Shown one piece after another: positions 27,139 to 35,039 of a stretch of 64,000 nt of DNA (within the stretch, counting starts at the first letter, position 1; each line of letters opens with the position of its first letter). The DNA is taken from the NCBI GenBank assembly GCA_900470805.1, contig UCCA01000012.1, positions 351,102 through 415,101 on the forward strand. Reading direction: 5' to 3'. Source of the stretch: Hyphomicrobiales bacterium (lineage in GTDB: Bacteria > Pseudomonadota > Alphaproteobacteria > Rhizobiales > Rhizobiaceae). The notes beneath the pieces are model-generated. The model made no database searches, was not told the DNA's origin, and saw only the letters and a program-made list of their open reading frames with translations. A program made the translations under genes and the position numbers.

Positions 27139-27671
27139 CAGGTGGGCTCGTTCACGAAGGCGAAGCTGGAGGTCAGCCGGATGGCGCCGGTGCTGTCTTT
27201 CGGAAAGTTGAGGCCGAAGCCGAGGCCCGGCACCAGCGGCGAGACGACATAGCAGGCGCGGGTGAAGATGATCTGTGACGGCTGGCCGGCGGTATAGGTG
27301 GTCACGGGATCGATCGTCACGGAGCGATCGACGCAGGAGGTATTAGTGGTCGGGAAATCGGCGGCCTTGGTGACCGGCGTAAACTCGATGCGAATGGACT
27401 TCGCGCAATCACTGAGGATCATCGCCTCTTCGCATACCGCTGTCTTGAACTGGGCGTAGGTCATCTTCGAACCGTTGATCTGCAGCGCCCGCGAACTGCG
27501 GCTGACGGCGCGGTCGAGCATGATCGATTGCGTCATGATCCACCCGGCCTCGAAGATCGAGAAGATCACCACGAAGACGATTGGCGCCAGGATGGCGAAC
27601 TCGATGGCCGCGGTGCCGTTTCGCTCACGCAGCAGTCTGATCAGGGGGCGAGAAAAGGAAGCCTTCCTCAC
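27138..27671 (-). CDS. TadE/TadG-like pilus assembly protein (second copy)
   Basis: Starting at the GTG at 27669-27671 gives 177 residues beginning V-R-K-A-S-F-S-R-P-L-I-R-L-L-R-E-R-N. The TadE motif G-T-A-A-I-E-F-A-I-L-A-P-I-V-F-V-V-I-F-S-I-F-E follows at residue 19. Four cysteines occur in the periplasmic part (E-E-A, L-S-D-C, T-S-C-V, R-A-C-Y contexts). The GTG overlaps the vWA gene stop by four bases (GTGA), tight coupling that also supports this start. Confidence 0.87.
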   Translation of the reverse strand: MRKASFSRPLIRLLRERNGTAAIEFAILAPIVFVVIFSIFEAGWIMTQSIMLDRAVSRSSRALQINGSKMTYAQFKTAVCEEAMILSDCAKSIRIEFTPVTKAADFPTTNTSCVDRSVTIDPVTTYTAGQPSQIIFTRACYVVSPLVPGLGFGLNFPKDSTGAIRLTSSFAFVNEPT

Positions 27672-29011
27672 TGGGTCAGCCTCAGCTTGCGGATCGAGGT
27701 CGAGATCGACTTGAAGGCGTCGCCGATGCCGCTGCCCGACGCCTGGTAGAAGTGGGCGGAGCTGGTGGCGCAGTTCTTCATGCCGTTGATCGCAGCGGTG
27801 TCGCCGCCGAGTTCGAAGCCGATGGTGAAGATGGTGATGCCCTTGGCCTTGGCCGTCGTGCAGATGTTGTTGAGGTAGGTCGCGGTATTGCCCGAGACGG
27901 TATAGTTGCTGGGGCTGAGATCCGGCGAGCGGCTGTAGTCGTTCGGCCGGAACTGCTGGGTGATCGCCCCGTCGGTCATCAGCACCAGCACCTTCATCGT
28001 GTCCGCATCGCCGAACTTGGTCGGGCGGTTGGAAAACTTTGACGACATCTGGCCGCTGGCGATTGCCGCCTGCACGATGGCAGAGGAGGCGGGGTTGAGC
28101 AGCATGTATCCCCATTGCACGGCGTTCTGCGTGCCGGTGCCGTCATAAAGCTGCAGCGAACTCAGTCGAGCCTTGAGGTAGGTCGCGTCATTGGAGAAAT
28201 AGGTGATCGCGTCCTCTTCGCCGGGACACCACCACCAGCGCTTTTCCTTGTCCGTCGTCTTGTAGTTCCAGTTTGTGAAGATCGGCAGGTTGGCGCGATC
28301 CTTGAACGCGGGGATGGTGTCGCTGCCGTAGCTGCTGCTGTCAAGCTCGAAGCAGGAGTTCTTGTAGGTGGGGTCGTTGGTCGGCTGCGACTGCGCCGTC
28401 AGCCGCTTGCCGTTGAGCTTGTCGAAGACCGCTGCCCCGACATTCACATGGCCGGCATAAGGCACGACGCTGATCGTCGTGTAGTCCTTGGTATCGTCGG
28501 TCAGGATCTGGTCGATGAACTGCTGCGAGGCGACCTTCAGGTTCTTGATCTTGCTGCCGACCATCGAGCCCGACATGTCGAGCATCAGCGACAGCTCGAT
28601 GTTCTGCTTGGCTTCCTCGGCGCTGGATGCCGTCTTGATCGTCAGCGTCTTGACGCCGGCGAGATGCATGAAGGCCGTGCCGATCGAATAGGATGCGGTG
28701 GCGCTGATCTTGCGCGAGTTCAGTGCCGTGGCTTCGGAGAAGTCGATGACGACGTCTTTCCCATAATCCAGATTGTTCATGTAGCTCTTCAAGACGTCGG
28801 CCGTCTTCTGCTTCTGCGACAGCGATGCCGCCGCCAGCACGCCGCGATCGAGCCCGTCCTGCATCTCGACACGAATGGCCTCGTAGCGCGCCAGATCCAC
28901 GCCCGCGCCGCCGGCAAGGATCAGCGGCACCAGCGTGATCGCAAATATCATCGCCACATTGCCGCGATCGCTTCGCATCAACGAAGTCACAAGCCGAACC
29001 AAAGACGTCAT
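27668..29011 (-). CDS. TadG-like protein with von Willebrand factor A domain
   Basis: This 447-residue protein starts at the ATG at 29009-29011. The N-terminus has a TadE/TadG-like helix (R-G-N-V-A-M-I-F-A-I-T-L-V-P-L-I-L-A-G-G-A-G-V-D-L-A-R). A vWA domain starts near residue 150 with the MIDAS D-M-S-G-S-M-V-G-S and continues to V-L-V-L-M-T-D-G-A and I-F-T-I-G-F-E-L. Such TadG proteins are secreted or membrane-attached, likely binding through the metal site, and accompany Tad pilus loci. It is first in the trio with two downstream TadE-like genes. No pilin, CpaA or TadA ATPase gene is in the window. Confidence 0.88.
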   Translation of the reverse strand: MTSLVRLVTSLMRSDRGNVAMIFAITLVPLILAGGAGVDLARYEAIRVEMQDGLDRGVLAAASLSQKQKTADVLKSYMNNLDYGKDVVIDFSEATALNSRKISATASYSIGTAFMHLAGVKTLTIKTASSAEEAKQNIELSLMLDMSGSMVGSKIKNLKVASQQFIDQILTDDTKDYTTISVVPYAGHVNVGAAVFDKLNGKRLTAQSQPTNDPTYKNSCFELDSSSYGSDTIPAFKDRANLPIFTNWNYKTTDKEKRWWWCPGEEDAITYFSNDATYLKARLSSLQLYDGTGTQNAVQWGYMLLNPASSAIVQAAIASGQMSSKFSNRPTKFGDADTMKVLVLMTDGAITQQFRPNDYSRSPDLSPSNYTVSGNTATYLNNICTTAKAKGITIFTIGFELGGDTAAINGMKNCATSSAHFYQASGSGIGDAFKSISTSIRKLRLTQ

Positions 29012-29337
29012 GATTGCCCCCGCATCTGCAGACGTCTTTAGGGGGAGATTAATTAGAACTTTATGAATCCTCCCGGAAAGCGCTGTAAATACAATCACTA
29101 AGAGCGGAAATCTGGCGATGCAATCATGGTTGCGCGCCAAAGAGTTGTGCGCATCCTATTGCGCTGCAACCGAGGAAAGTATTGGAGCCACGTTGAAACG
29201 CGCCCCTGCGGACTTATCTCAGTCGGGTTGATTTCAAGAGGAGCGGCGGCCACGTCCGCATCCCGTCGCTCATATCATATTCAAGGTCTCATCCATCCGT
29301 CGGCGATTGCCGCGGTTTTCACAAGGAACGTTCGATC
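29012..29337. other. Intergenic region between the Tad-like trio and the aldo/keto reductase gene
   Basis: No gene is seen in these 326 bp. The sequence is AT-richer than average near 29040-29110 and must hold the promoter of the minus-strand Tad-like trio and of the plus-strand reductase gene. AAGGAA precedes the reductase start. No confident operator was found. Confidence 0.4.
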
Positions 29338-30387
29338 ATGCGCTATAACCAGCTTGGAAATACCGGCCTGTTCGTCTCCGAAATATGCCTGGGCACCATG
29401 ACCTTCGGCGCGCCGAAGGAAGGCAGCCCCTGGGGCTCGATCGCCGATGTCGACCAGGCGGCAGCCGATGCGATCGTAAAGCGGTCGCTGGCCGCGGGCG
29501 TCAATTTCATCGACACCGCCGACGTCTACTCCTTCGGTGATTCCGAGCGGCTGCTCGGCCAGTCGCTGAAGAACCTCGGCGTCGCCCGCAAGGACGTCGT
29601 CATCGCCACCAAGGTTTATGGCGCGATGGGTGACAAGCCCAACGACCGCGGTGCCTCACGCGGCCACATCATGGATTCGGTAGAAAAGAGCCTCGAGCGC
29701 CTGCAGACCGATCACATCGACCTTTACCAGATCCATGGCACCGACAGCGTCACCCCGATCGACGAGACGCTGAGGGCCATGGACGATCTCGTCTCGCGTG
29801 GCCTCGTGCGTTATGTCGGCGTCTCCAACTGGCATGCATGGCGCATCGCCAAGGCGCTCGGCATCTCGGAGCGGCGCGGCTTTGCCCGCTTCGAGACGGT
29901 GCAGGCCTATTACTCGATCGCCGGCCGCGATCTCGAGCGCGACATCGTGCCGATGATGAACGAGGAAAAGGTCGGCCTCATGGTCTGGTCGCCGCTGGCC
30001 GGCGGGCTGTTGTCGGGCAAATACGGCCCCGGTGCCCCCGGCAACGGCGAAGGTCGCCGCGCCAGCTTCGACTTCCCGCCCGTCGACAAGGACAAGGCCT
30101 GGGCCTGCGTCGCCGTGATGCGCGAGATCGCCGAAAAGCACAGCGTCAGCGTCGCCACCGTGGCGCTGGCCTATGTGCTGGCCAAGCCCTTCGTCACCAC
30201 GGTGATCATCGGCGCCAAGCGCATAGAGCAGCTCGACCAGAACCTCGCGGCGACATCGCTGACGCTCGATGCCGGCGATCTCAAGAGACTGGACGAGGCC
30301 AGCGAACTGGCGCCGGAATATCCCGGCTGGATGCTGGCCCGCCAGGGTGCCGGCCGCCGCCCGGCGCCGTTCGAGCCAAAGGGCTGA
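29338..30387 (+). CDS. Aldo/keto reductase
   Basis: This 349-residue (alpha/beta)8-barrel NADPH oxidoreductase has the AKR signatures: N-x-G-L-F-V-S-E-I-C-L-G-T-M-T-F-G at the start, catalytic Asp and Tyr in F-I-D-T-A-D-V-Y-S-F-G-D-S-E, Lys in I-A-T-K-V-Y-G and His in Y-Q-I-H-G-T-D. The C-terminal V-T-T-V-I-I-G-A-K-R-I-E-Q-L-D-Q-N motif binds NADPH. It resembles the YajO/Gpr-like branch that reduces aldehydes and sugars. Substrate unknown. A terminator hairpin follows. Confidence 0.93.
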   Translation: MRYNQLGNTGLFVSEICLGTMTFGAPKEGSPWGSIADVDQAAADAIVKRSLAAGVNFIDTADVYSFGDSERLLGQSLKNLGVARKDVVIATKVYGAMGDKPNDRGASRGHIMDSVEKSLERLQTDHIDLYQIHGTDSVTPIDETLRAMDDLVSRGLVRYVGVSNWHAWRIAKALGISERRGFARFETVQAYYSIAGRDLERDIVPMMNEEKVGLMVWSPLAGGLLSGKYGPGAPGNGEGRRASFDFPPVDKDKAWACVAVMREIAEKHSVSVATVALAYVLAKPFVTTVIIGAKRIEQLDQNLAATSLTLDAGDLKRLDEASELAPEYPGWMLARQGAGRRPAPFEPKG

Positions 30388-30418
30388 TTGGGTCGGCGTA
30401 AACACCGGAACGACAGGA

Positions 30419-30453
30419 ACGCCGGGGCGACCATCGCTCCGGCGTCCGCTTTT
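30419..30453 (+). terminator. Terminator candidate after the aldo/keto reductase gene
   Basis: ACGCCGG (30419-30425) pairs with CCGGCGT (30439-30445), a 13-nt loop, then CCGCTTTT. Confidence 0.65.
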
Positions 30454-30470
30454 GGAGTGCGAGTGCTGCG

Positions 30471-30845
30471 CTACTTCCCTTGCGCCTTCAGCCAGGCCTG
30501 CATCTCGGCGATCTCGGCCTCCTGCGCCTTGATCACGCCTTCGGCCAGCTTGCGCATCTCGGCGTCCTTCCCGTATTGCAGTTCGACTTTCGCCATGTCG
30601 ATCGCTCCTTGGTGGTGGGCGATCATCCCCCGTACGAAGTCGGTATCGGCGTCGCCGCTATAGTCGATCATCATGTCCTTGTGCATCTTGCTGTTCGCCT
30701 CGGCGAACGCATGGCTCGACGGGCTGTGATCGCCCATCGGCATGCTCATATCCATCGCCGGCATCGCACCCGGTTTGTCCTGAGCAAGCACGGGCAGGGC
30801 GGTGAGCGCGAAGCTTGCCGCAAGGAAAATGGTCTTCATGGACAT
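30471..30845 (-). CDS. DUF305 family secreted protein
   Basis: Starting at the ATG at 30843-30845 (AAAGGA 6 bp upstream) gives 124 residues with a signal peptide (M-K-T-I-F-L-A-A-S-F-A-L-T-A-L-P-V-L-A-Q). Met-rich D-M-S-M-P-M-G-D-H-S-P is followed by the ferritin-like DUF305 core D-F-V-R-G-M-I-A-H-H-Q-G-A-I-D-M-A and C-terminal helices. DUF305 proteins (CopM is one example) are periplasmic and several bind copper through Met/His clusters. Adjacent to another Met/His/Cys-rich secreted protein (30913-31338), pointing to metal handling. Confidence 0.9.
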   Translation of the reverse strand: MSMKTIFLAASFALTALPVLAQDKPGAMPAMDMSMPMGDHSPSSHAFAEANSKMHKDMMIDYSGDADTDFVRGMIAHHQGAIDMAKVELQYGKDAEMRKLAEGVIKAQEAEIAEMQAWLKAQGK

Positions 30846-30912
30846 CGGATGTCCTTTCTGTGTCTGAAATGGTTTCGAACGCGGCAGATGCCGTGCCGGT
30901 AGCGGTGCTGTG

Positions 30913-31338
30913 TCAAACCCATCGGGGAGGCGGTGCCAGCGGCGCCGGTCGGGCGCCCGGAAAGGCGGCGTCGATGGCCGGCGAGGGATAGGAAAACGGC
31001 CTCTGACCGTCCGCATGGACCGCCACCGCTGGCGGCACGATCAGGCAGGCGGAACAGAACGGCATATGCGGCATGCCGCCGGTGGCGCAGGGATCCTTGG
31101 CTGGTGCGGTATGCTTCGCGGCGTGGCCCATATCCGCAGCCATGCCCGCCATATCGACGCCAGATACATCGGTGCCGCCCATGTGGTGATGCTGCGCGTC
31201 GCTCGCCATATCCACGGACGCACTCATCGACGCGCACATCGGACATCCCGCCCACGCGGACAGCGTCCCGTAGACGAGCCAGGCAAGCATCATGGTGACG
31301 ATGGCCAGAACACGCATCGGCGCAAGATAGGCAAGCAT
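30913..31338 (-). CDS. Met/His/Cys-rich secreted or membrane-anchored protein
   Basis: A start at the ATG at 31336-31338 gives 141 residues; ATG at 31315-31317 and a longer frame are alternatives. The N-terminal hydrophobic segment (V-L-A-I-V-T-M-M-L-A-W-L-V-Y-G) ends in A-W-A-G-C-P-M-C. After it come Met- and His-rich stretches (D-A-Q-H-H-H-M-G-G, G-M-A-A-D-M-G-H-A-A-K-H) and a second Cys cluster C-A-T-G-G-M-P-H-M-P-F-C-S-A-C. The CxxC, HHH and Met motifs suggest binding of soft metals such as copper. I do not recognise the family. It lies 67 bp upstream of the DUF305 gene on the same strand, so the two may be co-transcribed. Confidence 0.65.
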   Translation of the reverse strand: MLAYLAPMRVLAIVTMMLAWLVYGTLSAWAGCPMCASMSASVDMASDAQHHHMGGTDVSGVDMAGMAADMGHAAKHTAPAKDPCATGGMPHMPFCSACLIVPPAVAVHADGQRPFSYPSPAIDAAFPGARPAPLAPPPRWV

Positions 31339-31378
31339 GCCACCGCTGCCAAGCCGCGCGCCAACATTAATCGGGCCT

Positions 31379-31696
31379 CTATGGATCAAGCTTGGCCGCC
31401 TTGCGCAGCGCCGCGTTGATCCGACCCTGCCAGCCCTTTCCCGTCGCCTTGAAGGCGTCGATCACCTCGGGGTCGAGCCTGAGCGAGATCTGCCGCTTCG
31501 GCTGCTCCAACGCCGGCCGTCCCCGCGCGCGCCGAATGCTTTCGGCGAACTCGGGAAACACCTCGGCAAACGGCCGGGCTTTCTTGAAATCCTCTTCGGT
31601 CCATTCAGGGTTTTCAGGATCGTCGACGATGCCGCGCTGGATTTCCGCCTCTTCCTCATCAGTGAGGCCGAGGATCTTTGGATTGGAACTGTTCAT
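31379..31696 (-). CDS. brnA: BrnA-like ribbon-helix-helix antitoxin
   Basis: The ATG at 31694-31696 has its own strong ribosome site (AAAGGAGG, 4 bp upstream). The 105-residue product ends with the BrnA C-terminal pattern P-K-R-Q-I-S-L-R-L-D-P-E-V-I-D-A-F-K-A-T-G-K-G-W-Q-G-R-I-N-A-A-L-R-K-A (strand plus two helices of the ribbon-helix-helix fold). BrnA neutralises the BrnT ribonuclease and represses the operon. Unusually, the frame continues upstream into brnT coding sequence without a stop. Confidence 0.85.
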   Translation of the reverse strand: MNSSNPKILGLTDEEEAEIQRGIVDDPENPEWTEEDFKKARPFAEVFPEFAESIRRARGRPALEQPKRQISLRLDPEVIDAFKATGKGWQGRINAALRKAAKLDP

Positions 31697-31900
31697 AAAG
31701 CCTCCTTTCCCTTCGCTGCCGAGAACGGCGAAAACGACCGCGATGATATCCTCGATCAGAACGCCGACGGCCTTCAAGCGCGGGCTCCGCGCATCGAGAA
31801 TGAGAGCGGCCGCGAAGAAATCCTCGTCGAGGTCTCGAAAATCCAGTCGATGCTTTGCCGCATTACGGATACGCTTCGGTTCATCCCAAACGATCTTCAT
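31697..31900 (-). pseudogene. BrnT toxin, truncated at 3' end and fused in frame to brnA
   Basis: From the ATG at 31898-31900 (or a GTG two codons earlier), this frame reads M-K-I-V-W-D-E-P-K-R-I-R-N-A-A-K-H-R-L-D-F-R-D-L-D-E-D-F-F, the N-terminus of BrnT (a RelE-like ribonuclease). It stays BrnT-like to V-F-A-V-L-G-S-E-G but the usual C-terminal S-x-I-S-x-R-x-A-x-x-x-E-R segment is missing; the sequence instead enters the brnA ribosome site and continues into BrnA without a stop. Either the toxin lost ~20 codons or it makes a toxin-antitoxin fusion. Likely non-functional as a toxin. I cannot exclude a natural fusion. Confidence 0.6.
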
Positions 31901-31903
31901 GGC

Positions 31904-31958
31904 CACGATATCGCAAAATAAAAGTGATACAATAAATCTTTGATTGCATCACGATATC
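31904..31958. promoter_or_regulatory. Direct repeats upstream of the brnT-brnA start
   Basis: CACGATATC occurs twice, at 31904-31912 and 31950-31958, flanking an AT-rich stretch with TATTGT/TACAATA-like hexamers. The repeat next to the start codon and the spacing suit an autoregulatory operator for the BrnA antitoxin. This is inference. Confidence 0.35.
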
Positions 31959-31965
31959 TTGCAAT

Positions 31966-32721
31966 TCAATAGGCTGCAATCACCTGATGGACGACCTGGT
32001 AATCCGGGCTTTCCTCGCCTGTTGGAACCACCGGCCATGCCCACTCCGCCTGCGCCTTGGGCACTGCAACGCCGTGCATCAGATCGGTCTCCTCGTGCGT
32101 GGCGCCATTGCGGTCGATGACGCTGTAGGACACATCCGTCAGCAGGCAGCTCTTGAAGGGCATGCCGATCAGCCCCGACAGGTGTGCCGCGATAAGCTGC
32201 TCGACCGTATCGGCCGGCATCCGTTCCCGCTCGGCCTCGAACCGGCGCTGCACGCCACGCCCGATCTGCGAGAGCAGGTTGGCGGAGAGGACGAAATCGA
32301 GATAGGGGACGTTGCGCAGGAAGCCCAGCGGTTCCGGCGTCTTGCAGGCCGCCAGATCGTCGTAGCCGGAAAGATCGCGCTCGATCAGCCTGATATTGCG
32401 ATAGGCCTTGCGCTTCATCGCCAGCCGCACCGTCGCGACATGCACGAGATCGATCAGCACGACGGTATCGAAGGCATCGGCCAGCGCCCGGATCGGCACG
32501 TCGCGCAACAGCCCGGAGCCGAGCACCACCGCCGTGCGCCGCTGCTTGCAGCCTGCGATCGCGTCGAGGATCGCGCGCTTGCTGTTCGCCTCATGCTCCG
32601 CCCAATCCCGACTGCAGCGATTGGCGCGCGACCACAGATTGACGGAATAGCGGATGTATTTGCGGTTTGGCTTGCTGGTGGAGGGGAGGGTGGCGGCGTA
32701 GAGGAGAGCTTCTGCGATCAC
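31966..32721 (-). CDS. Unrecognised protein with SAM-binding-like Rossmann motif
   Basis: Starting at the GTG at 32719-32721 (AAGG upstream, 10 bp after the toxin stop) gives 251 residues. Around residue 70, T-A-V-V-L-G-S-G-L-L-R-D-V-P-I-R-A-L looks like a Rossmann glycine loop, followed by D-T-V-V-L-I-D-L-V-H-V-A with the acidic residue at the end of strand 2, as in class I methyltransferases. Later parts (D-F-V-L-S-A-N-L-L-S-Q-I) could be the motif IV strand. No catalytic signature is present. The order relB-relE-this gene on one strand suggests co-transcription with the toxin pair. I do not recognise the family. Confidence 0.65.
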   Translation of the reverse strand: MIAEALLYAATLPSTSKPNRKYIRYSVNLWSRANRCSRDWAEHEANSKRAILDAIAGCKQRRTAVVLGSGLLRDVPIRALADAFDTVVLIDLVHVATVRLAMKRKAYRNIRLIERDLSGYDDLAACKTPEPLGFLRNVPYLDFVLSANLLSQIGRGVQRRFEAERERMPADTVEQLIAAHLSGLIGMPFKSCLLTDVSYSVIDRNGATHEETDLMHGVAVPKAQAEWAWPVVPTGEESPDYQVVHQVIAAY

Positions 32722-32731
32722 TATGTTGCCT

Positions 32732-33001
32732 TCAGCGATAAATGTCCCGGCGATGGCCGATTTCGACCACGAGCACGATAAGCTTCTGGTCCTGAATGTC
32801 GCAGATGATGCGGTAGTCGCCGACACGGTAGCGCCAGTAACCGCCGAGCAGATGTCCCTTCAGCGCAATGCCCAATTCGCGAGGATTTTCGTGTGTTGCC
32901 AGACGTTTCTCGAGAAACGAGACAATTCGCGCCGCTTCGCGTTTCGCGAGACGCCCAAGTTGCTTTTCCACTTCTGCCCGAAGTTCAATCTTCCAGGCCA
33001 A
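32732..33001 (-). CDS. RelE/ParE family toxin
   Basis: The 89-residue protein starts with a TTG at 32999-33001 and overlaps the antitoxin gene by 17 bp. Sequence [24 protein letters not shown], then [23 protein letters not shown] and the closing [14 protein letters not shown] are the RelE-type mRNA-interferase fold. RelE toxins cut ribosome-bound mRNA; ParE-type members inhibit gyrase, and assigning between them by eye is not possible. Confidence 0.9.
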   Translation of the reverse strand: MAWKIELRAEVEKQLGRLAKREAARIVSFLEKRLATHENPRELGIALKGHLLGGYWRYRVGDYRIICDIQDQKLIVLVVEIGHRRDIYR

Positions 33002-33215
33002 GTCTCAGCTTCACTTCTTCAAGTGTGTAGGTCGGTTCTCCCTCGCGGATGCGCGCCATCGCCGCGTCGGCGAGCGCGATGTCGTGCAGATCCTCCAGAT
33101 GCTGCTCGATGACGTCGCGCATATAGGCATCCGGCGCAGCCCCCGCTTCGGCCGCATATGCCTCGACAAGCTTCATCATCTCATCCGGCATTTCGATCGT
33201 AACGCGCTTGTTCAT
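32985..33215 (-). CDS. RelB-like ribbon-helix-helix antitoxin
   Basis: Starting at the ATG at 33213-33215 gives 76 residues. It begins [17 protein letters not shown], a ribbon-helix-helix strand plus helix, and ends with an acidic tail ([18 protein letters not shown] and Y-T-L-E-E-V-K) typical of RelB/DinJ-like antitoxins that wrap the toxin. It overlaps relE by 17 bp, the standard antitoxin-first operon, and is divergent from hisS with a 129-bp gap. Confidence 0.88.
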   Translation of the reverse strand: MNKRVTIEMPDEMMKLVEAYAAEAGAAPDAYMRDVIEQHLEDLHDIALADAAMARIREGEPTYTLEEVKLRLGLED

Positions 33216-33344
33216 GGCGATGATCCCTTCAGATGGCGGATATATACCATCGTGTCCCACACTTCGCCAGACGTCGACACTTGCCCGCCCCCACCCAATC
33301 CGCTAGGAAACCGGCTCTGTCACACCGAGCGGAAGACGTTGGAA

Positions 33345-34862
33345 ATGAACGACATCAAGAAGAAACCACAAAAGCTCAAGGCCAGACTTCCCCGCGGCTT
33401 CGTCGATCGTTCGGCGAGCGATATCCGCGCCGTCAACGAGATGACCGCGAAGATCCGCGAAGTCTACGAGCATTATGGTTTCGATCCTGTCGAAACGCCG
33501 CTGTTCGAATACACCGACGCGCTCGGCAAGTTCCTGCCCGATGCCGATCGGCCGAACGAAGGCGTGTTCTCGCTGCAGGACGACGACGAGCAGTGGATGT
33601 CGCTGCGCTACGACCTGACGGCCCCGCTCGCCCGTCACGTGGCCGAGAATTTCAACGAGATCCAGCTGCCCTACCGCACCTATCGCGCCGGCTACGTCTT
33701 CCGCAACGAAAAGCCCGGCCCCGGCCGCTTCCGCCAGTTCATGCAGTTCGACGCCGACACGGTCGGCGCGCCCGGCGTGCAGGCCGATGCCGAGATGTGC
33801 ATGATGATGGCCGATACGATGGAAGCGCTCGGCATCAAGCGCGGCGACTACGTCATCCGCGTCAATAACCGTAAGGTTCTGGATGGCGTGATGGAAGCCA
33901 TCGGCCTCGGCGGTGAGGACAAGGCCGCCCAGCGCCTCAATGTGCTCCGCGCCATCGACAAGCTCGACAAGTTCGGTGTCCAAGGCGTTAGGTTACTGCT
34001 TGGCGAGGGCCGCAAGGACGAATCGGGTGATTTCACGAAGGGCGCTGGCCTTAAGGATGATGATATCGATATCGTATTGAATTGGGTCAAAAGCACGGAA
34101 TATGCAGACCTCTTGTCTTTTGGCGCAAAGGTTCTCGATAACGACACTGCCAAAGCGGGTTACGACGAACTCGACACAATGCATAAGCTTTTCGAAGCTG
34201 CCGGCTATAATTCCGATCGCATCAAGATCGACCCCTCCGTCGTCCGCGGCCTCGAATACTACACCGGCCCGGTATACGAGGCCGAACTCACCTTCGACGT
34301 CACCAACGAGAAGGGCGAGAAGGTCGTGTTCGGCTCTGTCGGCGGCGGTGGCCGGTACGATGGCCTCGTTTCCCGCTTCATGGGCCAGCCTGTGCCGGCC
34401 ACCGGCTTCTCCATCGGCGTCTCGCGCCTGATGACGGCCTTGAAGAACCTCGGCAAGCTCGGCCAGAGCGAAGTCATCGAACCCGTCCTCGTCACCGTCA
34501 TGGATGGCGATGTCGATGCCATGGGCCGCTACCAGCGCCTCACCCAGGAGTTGCGCCAGGCCGGCATCCGTGCCGAAATGTATCAGGGCAACTGGAAGAA
34601 ATTCGGCAACCAACTGAAATACGCCGACCGCCGCGGCTGCCCCGTCGCCATCATCCAGGGCGGCGATGAGCGCGCCGAGGGTGTGGTGCAGATCAAGGAC
34701 CTGATCGAGGGCAAGCGCCTGTCTGGCGAGATCGAGGACAATGCGAGCTGGCGCGAGGCTCGTGTGGCGCAGGAAACGGTGCCCGAGGGCGATCTGGTCG
34801 CCAAGGTGCGGGAGATTTTGGCGGCGCAGGCGGAAGATCGCAAGCGAGCGTCGAATGGCTGA
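33345..34862 (+). CDS. hisS: Histidyl-tRNA synthetase
   Basis: HisRS charges tRNA-His. The 505-residue protein from ATG 33345 has the class II motifs: motif 2 region [18 protein letters not shown], the HisA signature [13 protein letters not shown] and the G-G-G-G-R-Y-D-G-L loop with the motif 3 segment G-F-S-I-G-V-S-R-L. The ~100 C-terminal residues form the anticodon-binding domain (V-L-V-T-V-M-D ... G-I-R-A-E-M-Y). Codons around 33981-34215 are unlike the rest. hisZ, a paralogue, follows after an inverted repeat. Confidence 0.96.
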   Translation: MNDIKKKPQKLKARLPRGFVDRSASDIRAVNEMTAKIREVYEHYGFDPVETPLFEYTDALGKFLPDADRPNEGVFSLQDDDEQWMSLRYDLTAPLARHVAENFNEIQLPYRTYRAGYVFRNEKPGPGRFRQFMQFDADTVGAPGVQADAEMCMMMADTMEALGIKRGDYVIRVNNRKVLDGVMEAIGLGGEDKAAQRLNVLRAIDKLDKFGVQGVRLLLGEGRKDESGDFTKGAGLKDDDIDIVLNWVKSTEYADLLSFGAKVLDNDTAKAGYDELDTMHKLFEAAGYNSDRIKIDPSVVRGLEYYTGPVYEAELTFDVTNEKGEKVVFGSVGGGGRYDGLVSRFMGQPVPATGFSIGVSRLMTALKNLGKLGQSEVIEPVLVTVMDGDVDAMGRYQRLTQELRQAGIRAEMYQGNWKKFGNQLKYADRRGCPVAIIQGGDERAEGVVQIKDLIEGKRLSGEIEDNASWREARVAQETVPEGDLVAKVREILAAQAEDRKRASNG

Positions 34863-34865
34863 GAA

Positions 34866-35019
34866 ACCCCTCCCCAACCCCTCCCCACAAGGGGGAGGGG
34901 CTTACAGCGGCGCCAGCCTGCCCAATGCATCATTAGCCGGTGCTGCGACATTTCAGATTTTGCTCGACGGTCACCCTAACTTAGTCCCTCCCCCTTGTGG
35001 GGAGGGGTTGGGGAGGGGT
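34866..35019. repeat. Perfect 34-bp inverted repeat with G-quadruplex motif
   Basis: Arms 34866-34899 and 34986-35019 are perfect inverted copies separated by 86 nt. The right arm contains GGGGAGGGGTTGGGGAGGGG (34999-35018), four G4 runs with 1-2-1 nt loops, an ideal intramolecular G-quadruplex on the plus strand; the left arm has the same motif on the minus strand. It sits between hisS and hisZ, ending 20 bp before hisZ. Similar GC-rich palindromes are repeated in rhizobial intergenic regions; membership in a named family is not shown. Confidence 0.85.
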
Positions 35020-35039
35020 CTTTATTTGGGAGCGCTCAC

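Noticed and set aside
34995..35039. Longer hisZ N-terminus starting in the G-rich repeat
   Set aside because: The extra residues come from the palindromic repeat; the ATG at 35040 fits the family start.
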